64,000 bases of DNA from Sulfopaludibacter sp035606355 (GTDB taxonomy: Bacteria; Acidobacteriota; Terriglobia; Bryobacterales; Bryobacteraceae): contig DATNFO010000041.1 in assembly GCA_035606355.1 (NCBI GenBank), positions 310,001-374,000 on the forward strand, written 5' to 3'. The notes under the pieces were generated by a model. It worked only from the letters and a program-made list of their open reading frames with translations, did not search any database and was not told the DNA's origin. The translations under genes were made by a program, and so were the position numbers. This document shows positions 42,704 through 51,212 of the stretch, piece by piece; positions within the stretch are counted from its first letter, which is position 1, and each line of letters opens with the position of its first letter.

Positions 42704-42800
42704 TTTACCACAGAGACACAGAGAAAACCAAGAGAGCACAGAGAAGAGCATTATGTTTTTCTCTGTGTCCTCTGTGATTCTCTGTGCCTCCGTGGTGAAA
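42704..42800. repeat. Palindromic 'CACAGAGA' element inside the nuo operon
   Basis: The left arm (TTTACCACAGAGACACAGAG..., 42704-42745) and right arm (...CTCTGTGCCTCCGTGGTGAAA, 42759-42800) are imperfect inverted repeats with a ~13-nt centre. The whole forms a ~97-bp hairpin between nuoF and nuoG. I recall similar 'accacagagacacagag' repeats in many environmental bacterial genomes. No open frame is seen. Confidence 0.75.
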
Positions 42801-42817
42801 TCACACTCTTCCTATCT

Positions 42818-44125
42818 TTAAACCGCCACTGCGTGCTTTTCGTAGGGGCACGGCTTTCCGTTCAGGTGATCTTCGAACTCGTTCCGGAATTTTTCTACTA
42901 TTGAGATGGTTGGCATGGCCGCGGCATCTCCTAGGGGACAGAAGGTCCGGCCCAGCATGTTCTTCGCCAGGTCTCCGATCAGATTGATGTCGGACTTCAC
43001 TCCTCCGCCTTCGTGGAAACGGGTCAGGATCTTGCGCAGCCAGGTTGTGCCTTCGCGGCACGGAATGCACCAGCCGCAACTTTCGTGCGCGTAGAAGCGC
43101 ATGATTCGCAGCGCGGCTTTCACCATGCAGGTTTCTTCGTCCATGATGATCACTCCGCCCGACCCGAGCATGGTTTTGCGCTGCGTCATGGAGTCGTAGT
43201 CCATGGTGGCGCCTTCGAGCTCTTCGGCGGTGAGCACCGGGCAGCTCGACCCTCCGGGGATGAACGCTTTCAGCTTGCGGCCCATGCGCATTCCGCCGCC
43301 GACCTCTTCGATCATCTGCTTCACGGGGAAGCCAAGCTTCAGCTCGTAGACACCCGGCTTATTCACGTGACCGGTGAGGCAGGTGAGCTTGGTGCCTCCC
43401 GCTTTGGGAACGCCGAGCGCGGCGAACGCCGCACCACCATCGCGAATGATGGGAGGCACGGCGCAAAAAGTCTCCACATTGTTCAGCACCGTGGGCGATT
43501 GGAAAGCGCCCGATACGGCGGGGAAAGGCGGCCGGATGCGCGGGATGCCGCGCTTGCCTTCGAGCGATTCAAGCAGCGCCGATTCTTCTCCGCACTCGTA
43601 TGCTCCGGCTCCGGTGTGCGCGTAAAGATCGAAATCAAAGCCGGTGCCCTGAATGTTCTTGCCGAGCCACCCCTTGGCGTACGCTTCGGCGATCGCCTTT
43701 TCGGTGATGTCGATGAGGTAGCGATATTCGCCGCGAATGTAGATGTAGCCGACGTGCGCATCTACCGCGAGCCCGGCGATCAGCACGCCTTCGATGAGCT
43801 GGTGCGGATCGTTTTCGATCAGCACGCGATCCTTGCAGGTGCCTGGTTCGCTCTCGTCGCCGTTGACCACGATGTATTTGGGTTTCGGAGAGGTACGCGG
43901 GACAAAGCTCCACTTCATTCCGGTGGGGAAGCCTGCGCCGCCGCGTCCGCGCAGATTGGAGACCTTCACTTCATCGATGATCTGCTCCGGCGTCATCTTC
44001 GATGCTTTGAGGAACGCCTGATAGCCGTCGCTCGCGAGATAGGTTTCGATGGAAGCGGAATTGGGGAGGCCAAAGCGGCGCGTGAGCACCCTGGTCTCCA
44101 GCGGACTGGGTTCGTTATACAGCAT
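42818..44125 (-). CDS. nuoF: NADH-quinone oxidoreductase subunit F
   Basis: 435 residues, the NADH- and FMN-binding subunit. The nucleotide site LRGRGGAGFPTGMKW, the FMN segment GAGAYECGEESALLESLEG and the N3 4Fe-4S ligands (ESCGWCIPCREGT plus the later Cys in RTFCPLGDAA) are all present. It receives hydride from NADH in the cytoplasmic arm. It starts 3 bp after nuoE. A repeat-containing gap separates it from nuoG. Confidence 0.97.
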   Translation of the reverse strand: MLYNEPSPLETRVLTRRFGLPNSASIETYLASDGYQAFLKASKMTPEQIIDEVKVSNLRGRGGAGFPTGMKWSFVPRTSPKPKYIVVNGDESEPGTCKDRVLIENDPHQLIEGVLIAGLAVDAHVGYIYIRGEYRYLIDITEKAIAEAYAKGWLGKNIQGTGFDFDLYAHTGAGAYECGEESALLESLEGKRGIPRIRPPFPAVSGAFQSPTVLNNVETFCAVPPIIRDGGAAFAALGVPKAGGTKLTCLTGHVNKPGVYELKLGFPVKQMIEEVGGGMRMGRKLKAFIPGGSSCPVLTAEELEGATMDYDSMTQRKTMLGSGGVIIMDEETCMVKAALRIMRFYAHESCGWCIPCREGTTWLRKILTRFHEGGGVKSDINLIGDLAKNMLGRTFCPLGDAAAMPTISIVEKFRNEFEDHLNGKPCPYEKHAVAV

Positions 44126-44128
44126 TCG

Positions 44129-44611
44129 TTATTGCTTCTTCCTCAAGGTGTCCAGAAGCTGATCGAGTTTCTCGGGCGTGACGAAGTGATGAAAATCGTA
44201 GTTGACCTGAATGGCGGGCGCCCAGGAGCACGCGCCCATGCACTCCACTTCCTCAAGCGAAATCTGCCCGTCCGCCGTCACTTCCTTGTGCCCGATGCCG
44301 AGCTTCTCGCAGGCGTGATCCCACAGCTTATCGCCATCCATGAGCTGGCAACTGATATTGGTGCAGATCTGGACGTGGTACTTGCCGAGCGGCTTAGAGT
44401 GCAACATCGAGTAATACGTCAGCACCTCATTGACTTGCAGAGGCGTGACGCCGACCCGTTTGGCCACTTCATCGATCAATTCGCCGGTGACGCTGCCGAT
44501 TTCATCCTGCGCATACAGCAGCATAGGGATCATCGCCGAGCGCTCCCGGCCCGGCGGGTAGCTGTGCAGGAGTCTTTCAAACCTGGCTTCCAGTTCTGGT
44601 GAAAATGTCAT
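44129..44611 (-). CDS. nuoE: NADH-quinone oxidoreductase subunit E
   Basis: 160 residues with a thioredoxin-like 2Fe-2S domain. Cluster N1a ligands are visible as CTNISC and, ~40 residues on, CMGAC. The N-terminal helices (MLLYAQDEIGSVTGELIDEV) are typical. It overlaps the nuoD stop by 4 nt and precedes nuoF, with which it forms the NADH dehydrogenase module. Confidence 0.97.
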   Translation of the reverse strand: MTFSPELEARFERLLHSYPPGRERSAMIPMLLYAQDEIGSVTGELIDEVAKRVGVTPLQVNEVLTYYSMLHSKPLGKYHVQICTNISCQLMDGDKLWDHACEKLGIGHKEVTADGQISLEEVECMGACSWAPAIQVNYDFHHFVTPEKLDQLLDTLRKKQ

Positions 44612-45852
44612 CGATCCGTATCGCCCAGGACGAAATCCATGCTTCCGATGGAAGCAATCACGTCCGCAATAAGGGTTCCTTCAACTAGTTTAGATGTCGC
44701 TTGCAGGTTGCCGAAACTCGGCGTTCGCATGTGCACGCGATAGGGTATCCCGGTGCCGTCGCTGACCACGTAATAGCCGAGCTCGCCGCGCGGCGATTCG
44801 ATCACCTGATACACCTCGCCGGCGGGAACGCGGAAGCCTTCGGTGACAATCTTGAAGTGGTAGATGAGGGCTTCCATCTGCGTCTTCATCTTTTCGCGGT
44901 CGGGCAGGACGACGTGCTGGTCCGCCGCTTTCCAGGGGCCTTCGGGCATGCCGTCCATGGCCTGCCGGACGATCTTAGTGCTCTGCCGCATCTCTTCGAT
45001 GCGGATCTGGTAACGCGCGAAGACGTCGTTCTCCGTGCGGGTCGGGACTTCGAAATCGAATTTTTCGTAGCTGGAGTACGGCGCGTCTTTTCGCGCGTCA
45101 ATCTTCAATCCCGCGGCGCGCAGCATGGGACCGGTGATGCCGAGGTCCAGCATATCCTCAAGGGTGATGTGTCCCACGCCCCTGGTGCGGCCGACCCAGA
45201 TGGGGTTGTTCGTCAGCAGGTTTTCGTATTCATCGATGCGGCTGGGGAACGCATCGATAAACTTCTTGACCCGCTGCTGCCATCCACGCGGCGGTTCCAG
45301 CGCCAGTCCGCCGATGCGGATGTAGCTGGTCATCATGCGCTGGCCGCTGAACATCTCAAACAGCTTCAGAATCTCTTCCCGCTCGCGGAAGCAGTAGAGG
45401 AAGACGCTCATGGCGCCGATATCGAGCGCATGCGTGCCGAGCCAGACCAAATGGCTGTTCAGCCGGGTGAGCTCCACCAGCATCACGCGCATCCACTGGG
45501 CCTTCGGCGGAATCTCCAGTTCCAGCAGCTTCTCCACGGCGAGCGCGTAGCCGAAATTGTTGGACATCGGCGCGAGGTAGTCGACGCGGTCGGTGAGCGT
45601 GACGGCCTGCTGGTATGTCTTGACTTCGAATTCCTTCTCAATTCCGGTGTGGAGATAGCCGATTTCCGGAATGCAGCGCACTACGGTTTCGCCGTCGAGC
45701 TCAATTACCAGGCGCAGCACGCCATGCGTGGAGGGATGCTGCGGCCCCATGTTAAGGACCATGCGGCGCGGTCCGGACTGCGGTTGCGCAGCTTCGAGAT
45801 CCGCATCCACTTCGGGCGGTAAACCTGTTTCCACGTCGCGCGTTTCGTTCAT
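44608..45852 (-). CDS. nuoD: NADH-quinone oxidoreductase subunit D
   Basis: 414 residues, the 49-kDa-type quinone-binding subunit. Markers are LNMGPQHPSTHGVLR (quinone-site His), EIGYLHTGIEKEFE and ALDIGAMSVFLYCFREREEI. The start ATG 45852 lies 3 bp after the nuoC stop; a longer frame to 45909 would overlap nuoC. NuoC and NuoD are separate here, not fused. Confidence 0.96.
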   Translation of the reverse strand: MNETRDVETGLPPEVDADLEAAQPQSGPRRMVLNMGPQHPSTHGVLRLVIELDGETVVRCIPEIGYLHTGIEKEFEVKTYQQAVTLTDRVDYLAPMSNNFGYALAVEKLLELEIPPKAQWMRVMLVELTRLNSHLVWLGTHALDIGAMSVFLYCFREREEILKLFEMFSGQRMMTSYIRIGGLALEPPRGWQQRVKKFIDAFPSRIDEYENLLTNNPIWVGRTRGVGHITLEDMLDLGITGPMLRAAGLKIDARKDAPYSSYEKFDFEVPTRTENDVFARYQIRIEEMRQSTKIVRQAMDGMPEGPWKAADQHVVLPDREKMKTQMEALIYHFKIVTEGFRVPAGEVYQVIESPRGELGYYVVSDGTGIPYRVHMRTPSFGNLQATSKLVEGTLIADVIASIGSMDFVLGDTDR

Positions 45853-45854
45853 GG

Positions 45855-46328
45855 CTAAACCCTCGGTCCGGTGACCGGATAATCCTTGCGCAGCGGGTGG
45901 CCGGTCCAATCGTCGGGCATCATAATGCGACGCAGGTCGGGGTGCCCGGTGAACTCGATGCCGAACAGATCGAAGACCTCGCGCTCATACCAGTTGGCTC
46001 CGCGCCAGACGCCGGTTACGCTCTCGATACGGGGCGCATCGGCGGGAAGCTTGCACTTGAGCCGCAGCCGTTCCTTGCGCTCGATGGAATGCAGATGGTA
46101 GACGACTTCAAAGCGCGGCTGCCGGGGATACCAATCCAGCGCGGTGACGCTGCTGATGCGAACGTATTGCTGATCGTACTTGAGAAATCCGCAGACGCTG
46201 GCGATCTTGGCGGGCGCGATTTCCAGGGTCAGTTCGCCCCGGAAAATGGCTCCCCCCAAGACAGCGTCGCTATCGAACGCCTCCACGGCCGCCGCCGTGC
46301 TCCGCTCTCGCAAATTGTCGGGTAACAT
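45855..46328 (-). CDS. nuoC: NADH-quinone oxidoreductase subunit C
   Basis: 157 residues, the 30-kDa-type subunit, with the family signature ANWYEREVFDLFGIEFTGHP and the C-terminal PDDWTGHPLRKDYPV. It has a peripheral-arm scaffold role. It follows nuoA after 18 bp; the gene usually found between them, nuoB, is absent. Confidence 0.95.
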   Translation of the reverse strand: MLPDNLRERSTAAAVEAFDSDAVLGGAIFRGELTLEIAPAKIASVCGFLKYDQQYVRISSVTALDWYPRQPRFEVVYHLHSIERKERLRLKCKLPADAPRIESVTGVWRGANWYEREVFDLFGIEFTGHPDLRRIMMPDDWTGHPLRKDYPVTGPRV

Positions 46329-46346
46329 TTTGGAAATTTGCCGCTG

Positions 46347-46739
46347 CTACTTCCGGTTTGTCATATCGGCGCCCGACCAATCCAGCGCGCCCTTCTTGTA
46401 GATATAGAAAAAGCCGGACAAAATCAAAACCACAAAAACCAACATCTCTACGAAGGCGAACATCTTGTACTCGCGATAGACCACCACCCACGGGTAGAGG
46501 AAGATGGCCTCGATATCGAACAGGATGAAGAGCATCGCGACCAGGTAGAACTTGACGCTGAACCGGCCGCGGGCATCGCCGGTCGGGACGATGCCGGATT
46601 CGTACGGCATGTCTTTTACGCGGTTTTTGACCTTCTTGCCGAGAATGCGCGAGACGGTGATCAGTCCCGCCGCGACAGCCATCGCGATCAGCGCCTGCAC
46701 CAGGACAGGGAAATACAGTTCCGTGTAGGACTTAGGCAT
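46347..46739 (-). CDS. nuoA: NADH-quinone oxidoreductase subunit A
   Basis: 130 residues, three membrane helices, with the conserved loop YESGIVPTGDARGRFSVKFY and helix MLFILFDIEAIFLYPW (membrane acidic residues). It is the first gene of the operon. The leader is short (~24 nt) and shows no strong ribosome site. A near-consensus promoter lies immediately upstream. Confidence 0.96.
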   Translation of the reverse strand: MPKSYTELYFPVLVQALIAMAVAAGLITVSRILGKKVKNRVKDMPYESGIVPTGDARGRFSVKFYLVAMLFILFDIEAIFLYPWVVVYREYKMFAFVEMLVFVVLILSGFFYIYKKGALDWSGADMTNRK

Positions 46740-46769
46740 GGGTTTGTGGGGATTTGGGCCTCAAATTTG

Positions 46770-46799
46770 ACTATAATGGTTGCAAATCTAGGGTGTCAA
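46770..46799 (-). promoter_or_regulatory. Sigma-70 promoter of the nuo operon
   Basis: On the minus strand TTGACA (46794-46799) and TATAGT (46770-46775) are separated by 18 nt. The -35 is perfect and the -10 differs at one base from TATAAT. Transcription would start near 46763, just before nuoA. The opposite strand carries TATAAT at 46772-46777 for the divergent thiS, so the two -10 elements overlap. Confidence 0.75.
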
Positions 46800-46805
46800 C
46801 CAAGG

Positions 46806-47012
46806 ATGACCATAGACATAGTCGTAAACGGTGAGACAAGGTCTGTTCCGACGGGCCAGACGGTGCTTGCGTTGTTGCAAACATTGGAACTGGACCCGGC
46901 GCGGGTGGCGGTGGAACTGAATCGGCAAATTGTGAAGCAGCCGCTGTGGGAGCATACGGAAGTGCCGGCGGGGGCGGAGTTGGAGATCGTACAGTTCGTG
47001 GGCGGCGGGTAG
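46806..47012 (+). CDS. thiS: ThiS sulfur-carrier protein
   Basis: A 68-residue ubiquitin-fold protein with core MTIDIVVNGETRSVPTGQTV, an LDPARVAVELNRQIV strand-helix and the C-terminal Gly-Gly tail (FVGGG) that is adenylated and thiocarboxylated. It supplies sulfur for the thiazole of thiamine. thiG, thiF and thiE are not adjacent, so it is an orphan here. It diverges from the nuo operon across 66 bp. Confidence 0.88.
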   Translation: MTIDIVVNGETRSVPTGQTVLALLQTLELDPARVAVELNRQIVKQPLWEHTEVPAGAELEIVQFVGGG

Positions 47013-47030
47013 GTCAGGCGGCCGGATTTA

Positions 47031-47345
47031 TCAGCTTGGTGACGTTCTCTTCGAGTTTGGCCACGCGGCTGGATCGAAGTTGGCGCCCGTGTGCTGTCTG
47101 AGCACGCGGCCAATGTGGGTCATGGAAGCGGCGAATTCTTCGGTTGCCTTGGTGTACGGGCCGATCTTCGCTTCGAGCGCCGATACGTTTCCGGAGACGA
47201 TATCGATTCTCTTCTCCAGCGACTCGAAGCGTCTCACGGATTCGGATCGGAACTCCAGGACGTATTGGGTCAGCCGTTCAACAGCTTGGGTCAGCCGTTC
47301 AACAGCGGCATCGATCCGGTCAAAACGTTCGTCGGTGGTCATCAC
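47031..47345 (-). CDS. Small coiled-coil protein, probably frameshifted near its C-terminus
   Basis: A 104-residue coiled-coil protein (MTTDERFDRIDAAVERLTQ...FRSESVRRFESLEKRIDIV). A 21-bp direct duplication encodes AVERLTQ twice. The intact frame ends in FDPAAWPNSKRTSPS, but another frame across 47014-47080 reads RVAKLEENVTKLINPAA and a stop. That is the C-terminus I expect for this acidobacterial family, so an indel near 47080 likely changed the end. Function unknown; it probably oligomerises. Confidence 0.6.
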   Translation of the reverse strand: MMTTDERFDRIDAAVERLTQAVERLTQYVLEFRSESVRRFESLEKRIDIVSGNVSALEAKIGPYTKATEEFAASMTHIGRVLRQHTGANFDPAAWPNSKRTSPS

Positions 47346-47448
47346 GCTGCCTTTCCAGGCTTCTTCAACCTATTTTCGCTTCTGGCGTATCTAAAGTTGC
47401 AAACGTTTTCCTGCAACATTTCCCTGGCGCCCCTTCGTATTAGCCTAC

Positions 47449-49893
47449 ATGCGACACGCTGTCCGTTCCCTGCTCAAGGATCGCGGCTTCACTCTGACGG
47501 TGGTGCTGACGATCGCGATCTGTATTGCCGCGAACACGGCGACGTTCGCTGTCATCAACTCCGTTTTACTGCGCCCATTGCCCGTTCCGGATTCACGCGC
47601 CATTCTCATCATGGGGAATCGTTATCCGAGGGCAGGCGTGGATTTCCTGTACAACAGCTCCACCGGCGACTACTACGACCGCCTGCGGGATGTACACTCC
47701 TTTTCCGAGCAGGCGATGTTCCGCACCCGCGGCCTGACCCTGGAGGTCGGGACAACGCCGGAACGCATCACCGGAATGCTGGTGACACCGTCTCTATTCC
47801 GTCTTTTGCGCGTGCAACCATCGGCCGGACGCTCGTTCACCGATGCCGAAGGCGAGACGGGTAACGAACACAAGGCCATTCTCAGCGATGGCTTGAGCCG
47901 CCGCCTGTTCGGCTCGCCGAAGGCTGCGCTCAACCACGACGTTCGCATTTCCGGTCAACCTTATACGGTGGTCGGCGTGATGGCGCGGGGTTTCAACTTC
48001 ATCAATCCCGAGGTCGCTTTGTGGGCTCCGGCTGCATTCACCGCGAAGGATCGCGAAACGCGCCACTCCAACAACTGGTACAACATCGGACGATTGCGGC
48101 CGGGCGCTACGCTGCAACAGGCACAGGCGCAGGTGGACGCCCTGAATCGCGCCAATCTCGATCGCTTTCCGCAATTCAAGGAACTGCTAATCAATGCGGG
48201 CTATCACACCATGGTTGCGCCGCTCGAAGACATGTTGACAAAGGACGTCCGTTCCAGCCTGTACCTGTTGTGGGGAGGGGCGGCATTCGTGCTGTTGATC
48301 GGAGTGGTGAATGTCGCGAACCTAGTGCTGGCGCGGTCCAGCCAGCGGCGGAAGGAATTTGCGACACGGCTGGCGTTGGGCGCCGGTTCTTCGCTGCTGA
48401 TCCGGCAATTGATTACCGAAAACGTGATGGTGGCAGTCGCGGGGGGAGCGCTCGGCACGGCTATCGGGACAGCCGCACTGGCGGCTCTCACACACGCCGG
48501 CATGCAGGGCCTGCCGCGGGCCGCCGAGGTTCGCGTGGATGCCGTGGTTGTCGCGATCATGCTGGCAACAGCAGCAATTGCCGGCGTCGCGATCGGTCTT
48601 GTGCCGGCGCTGCAGATTCTTCGCGCGCAGGTGAACGATGTTCTGCGCGAGGAGAGCCGCTCCGGCACGGGTGGTAAGCGGGCGCGCCGCGTGCGGCAGG
48701 TTTTGGTGGTCGCTCAGGTGGCGCTGGCGTTTGTGCTCATGGCGGGCGCCGGCCTGATGTTCGCTAGTTTCCGGCAGTTGCTGCATGTGGACCCGGGTTT
48801 CGATCCGCATGGCGTGATCACGGCAGCCACAAGCATTCCCAACACTCTGTACCCGAAGGATGCGGACGGCGTTGCGCTGGTAGACCGCACTCTGACGTCG
48901 CTGCGCCAGATTCCCGGCGTCACCGCTGCCGGCGCGACCGGCACGATCCCGTGGAGCGACAATCATAACGACAGCGCCATCCTGGCGGAGGGCTACGTCA
49001 TGAAGCCTGGGGAATCCATTGTTTCTCCCGAAACCGCCTCAGTGACACCGGGGTATTTCGAAGCGATGCGGATGAGAATGATAGCCGGCCGAACCTTCGA
49101 TGCACGGGACACGAAGACGGCTCCAGGAGCGGTGATCGTGGACGAGACGCTGGCGCGCCACTTCTGGCCGGGTCAGAATCCGGTCGGCCGCCGGATGTAT
49201 TTGCCGTCAGATGCCAAAGATCTGTTGAAGATCGACGAGCATACGGTCTGGATGACGGTGGTCGGGGTAGTGCGACCGGTACACACCGATAACGTGGAAG
49301 GCAGTGGCGCTCCGTTCGGCTCCTATTACATGCCTCTGGCCCAGAACCTGGAGCGCGGCATCACTCTCGCCGTGCGTGCGGCCGGCGCGAGCGACCCTAT
49401 TGTCTCCGCCATTCGGACTCGTTTCGCAGCACTAGCGCCGGACCTGGCACTGTTTGATGTCCACACGATGGATGAACGGCAGGACTTGGCGCTCGCCTCC
49501 CGCCGGGGCGCACTCACCCTGGCGATGTGCTTCGGCGGGGTAGCGTTGTTCCTTTCGGCAATCGGAATCTATGGCGTGCTGGCGTACCTGGTGACGTTGC
49601 GGCAGCGGGAGATCGGGATACGCGCGGCACTTGGCTGCACTCGCGGAGGCGTGATCGCTTTGGTGCTTCGTGAAGCACTTTGGCTGTTGGGCATAGGACT
49701 CGGCCTCGGGCTGCTCGGAACCGTCGCGTTGCGGGGGGTGGTGGCTTCCCAGTTGTACGATGTACAGCCGTTCGACCCAGCGGTCCTGTCCATCGCGATT
49801 GTGATGCTCGCGCTGCTGGGGATCACGGCCGCGGCTATGCCGGCGAGGCGAGCGACACTTGTGGATCCGATGAGTATCCTGAGGGAGCAGTAG
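47449..49893 (+). CDS. ADOP-type duplicated FtsX/MacB-like permease
   Basis: An 814-residue 'acidobacterial duplicated orphan permease'. Two MacB-PCD/FtsX cassettes occur in tandem: an N-terminal helix (GFTLTVVLTIAICIAANTAT), a periplasmic domain (~50-270) and an FtsX block (~275-390, VVNVANLVLARSSQRRKEFA); then a second helix near 420, a periplasmic domain (~450-660) and a terminal FtsX block (~690-805, GIYGVLAYLVTLRQREIGIR). No ATPase gene is adjacent, as usual for this family. Function is not established; relatives of MacB export toxins or lipoproteins or transmit force across the envelope. Confidence 0.9.
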   Translation: MRHAVRSLLKDRGFTLTVVLTIAICIAANTATFAVINSVLLRPLPVPDSRAILIMGNRYPRAGVDFLYNSSTGDYYDRLRDVHSFSEQAMFRTRGLTLEVGTTPERITGMLVTPSLFRLLRVQPSAGRSFTDAEGETGNEHKAILSDGLSRRLFGSPKAALNHDVRISGQPYTVVGVMARGFNFINPEVALWAPAAFTAKDRETRHSNNWYNIGRLRPGATLQQAQAQVDALNRANLDRFPQFKELLINAGYHTMVAPLEDMLTKDVRSSLYLLWGGAAFVLLIGVVNVANLVLARSSQRRKEFATRLALGAGSSLLIRQLITENVMVAVAGGALGTAIGTAALAALTHAGMQGLPRAAEVRVDAVVVAIMLATAAIAGVAIGLVPALQILRAQVNDVLREESRSGTGGKRARRVRQVLVVAQVALAFVLMAGAGLMFASFRQLLHVDPGFDPHGVITAATSIPNTLYPKDADGVALVDRTLTSLRQIPGVTAAGATGTIPWSDNHNDSAILAEGYVMKPGESIVSPETASVTPGYFEAMRMRMIAGRTFDARDTKTAPGAVIVDETLARHFWPGQNPVGRRMYLPSDAKDLLKIDEHTVWMTVVGVVRPVHTDNVEGSGAPFGSYYMPLAQNLERGITLAVRAAGASDPIVSAIRTRFAALAPDLALFDVHTMDERQDLALASRRGALTLAMCFGGVALFLSAIGIYGVLAYLVTLRQREIGIRAALGCTRGGVIALVLREALWLLGIGLGLGLLGTVALRGVVASQLYDVQPFDPAVLSIAIVMLALLGITAAAMPARRATLVDPMSILREQ

Positions 49894-49898
49894 GAACG

Positions 49899-50249
49899 TT
49901 ACTGAAGCCGGGGCCGCATCTGTTCGTTCGACACCAAGCCATCGAAGATGGCGAGGACCTGCTTGCGGTACGCATACACGCGCTGCAGATTGTCACGGAA
50001 ACTCGCTTCGAAATCGTGAGCCCTCATCCACTTATCGATCATGGACCGGGGTACGTCGATGTCTTGCCGGAGAGTCTCTATGTCGTGTCCGCGGAGGAAC
50101 AGACCGTAGAAGAATGCCGCTTCCCGTTGCGGCGCCAAGGGGTCGAAATCATCTCTCGCCGTCATAGCGTCATACCAGCCGCGGTCAGTAAACACCGGCC
50201 GAAGCTCAGCGAAAATGCCAGTATACCGACCCGTTGAAGAATCCGGCAA
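49899..50249 (-). CDS. Conserved acidobacterial protein of unknown function
   Basis: A 116-residue soluble protein with phrases RYTGIFAELRPVFTDRGWYD, FDPLAPQREAAFFYGLFLRG and NLQRVYAYRKQVLAIFDGLV. I recall multiple similar copies in Solibacter genomes, without a known role. The stretch DIDVPRSMIDKWMRA could form a helix-turn-helix, suggesting DNA binding (inference). It is convergent with the ADOP gene, with 5 bp between stops. Confidence 0.7.
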   Translation of the reverse strand: MPDSSTGRYTGIFAELRPVFTDRGWYDAMTARDDFDPLAPQREAAFFYGLFLRGHDIETLRQDIDVPRSMIDKWMRAHDFEASFRDNLQRVYAYRKQVLAIFDGLVSNEQMRPRLQ

Positions 50250-50304
50250 GTCCGAAATTTCGATCCCGCCTTGTTACCATTACCGTTGAGAGGACGCTAC
50301 GGAC

Positions 50305-50667
50305 GTGCCCATACTGATCGCCGCGCCAACCCGCGTAGAAGCTGCCGGAAATAAACCAAAGTTAATCGATGAATACATCGGGCGGGTGAACTCGCGGCAC
50401 GAGGCCGTGAGCATCGCGCATATGCGCAGCCCCGGTGGATGGCAGGAGCCTGCACAGACGCCGGAGTTCGACGAATACACAATTGTGATGCGCGGAACAC
50501 TGCGCGTGGAGCATTCAGGCGGCAGTCTGGAGGTTCACGCCGGGCAAGCTGTCATCGCGCATGCCGGAGAGTGGATCCGCTACAGTACGCCAGACCCCGA
50601 CGGGGCGGAGTACATTGCCGTTTGCCTGCCGGCTTTTTCAATGGAAACAGTGCACCGGGCGGAGTAA
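50305..50667 (+). CDS. Small cupin-domain protein
   Basis: A 120-residue single-domain cupin, start GTG 50305. The beta-barrel pattern is visible (EFDEYTIVMRGTLRVEHSGG, LEVHAGQAVIAHAGEWIRYS). The usual HxH...E metal set is incomplete: the first motif shows Glu residues but no clear His pair, so metal binding is doubtful. It may be a sugar- or small-molecule-binding or regulatory cupin. Its stop is 1 bp from that of the convergent PilZ gene. Confidence 0.75.
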   Translation: MPILIAAPTRVEAAGNKPKLIDEYIGRVNSRHEAVSIAHMRSPGGWQEPAQTPEFDEYTIVMRGTLRVEHSGGSLEVHAGQAVIAHAGEWIRYSTPDPDGAEYIAVCLPAFSMETVHRAE

Positions 50668-50668
50668 G

Positions 50669-51040
50669 TTAGCTGGCCGTGAACGCAAGCGCGGTGGCGC
50701 GCGTCTTGAATTCGTACTTCTCGATACGAACTGCCGTCTTTCCGTGATCGCTGCGCACCACTTTGCCGGTCGCCACGAACTGGAGGGGGCAAGTGCCATC
50801 GAGCCGGGCGGGCCAGTGAACCGACACTTCTACAGTTTTCCCTAACGCGAGTCTTTCATCCGTGCTGAAAAGAATCCCGCCGCTAGCTATGTCGAGTGTC
50901 TTTCCGGTTCCGCTCGTTACCAGCGTTTTGGAGTGGCGAACCCGATACTTGACTTCTTGCTGCATCGGAAAACGCGAATTCCTCCGGCGATCCGCTATGC
51001 TTGTGGGTTGAGACGTGAGGTCCTGCGTGCCGATGTTCAT
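50669..51040 (-). CDS. PilZ domain protein (c-di-GMP-binding)
   Basis: A 123-residue protein with both halves of the PilZ c-di-GMP signature: RxxxR (RRRNSR, ~18-23) and D/NxSxxG (DIASGG, ~50-55), followed by a beta-barrel (VEVSVHWPARLDG, VATGKVVRSDHGKTAVRIEK). It is likely a stand-alone cyclic di-GMP receptor acting on motility, secretion or exopolysaccharide. The partner is unknown. Confidence 0.85.
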   Translation of the reverse strand: MNIGTQDLTSQPTSIADRRRNSRFPMQQEVKYRVRHSKTLVTSGTGKTLDIASGGILFSTDERLALGKTVEVSVHWPARLDGTCPLQFVATGKVVRSDHGKTAVRIEKYEFKTRATALAFTAS

Positions 51041-51171
51041 CCTCTTTGATCATCCCCGAACGTTCTTGTTCCTACAATAGCCCGAAAGCTACAAAGAAGA
51101 CCATCTAAATCAGTACTTTGGTGCGATATCTTACGATAGCCGCGCACGTGTAGAGTTTCTAATCAATGCGC

Positions 51172-51186
51172 GTTACAACTTGTAAC
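51172..51186. promoter_or_regulatory. Perfect inverted repeat upstream of larB
   Basis: GTTACAA-C-TTGTAAC is a perfect 7-bp inverted repeat with a one-base centre, 27 bp before the larB start. Its position suits an operator for a dimeric regulator. No regulator gene is adjacent. Confidence 0.45.
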
Positions 51187-51212
51187 AATCGAGCCTCTGA
51201 TATGCTTGCCTC

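Noticed and set aside
43013..44602. 529-codon plus-strand frame
   Set aside because: Antisense to nuoF and nuoE, which have intact cofactor motifs.
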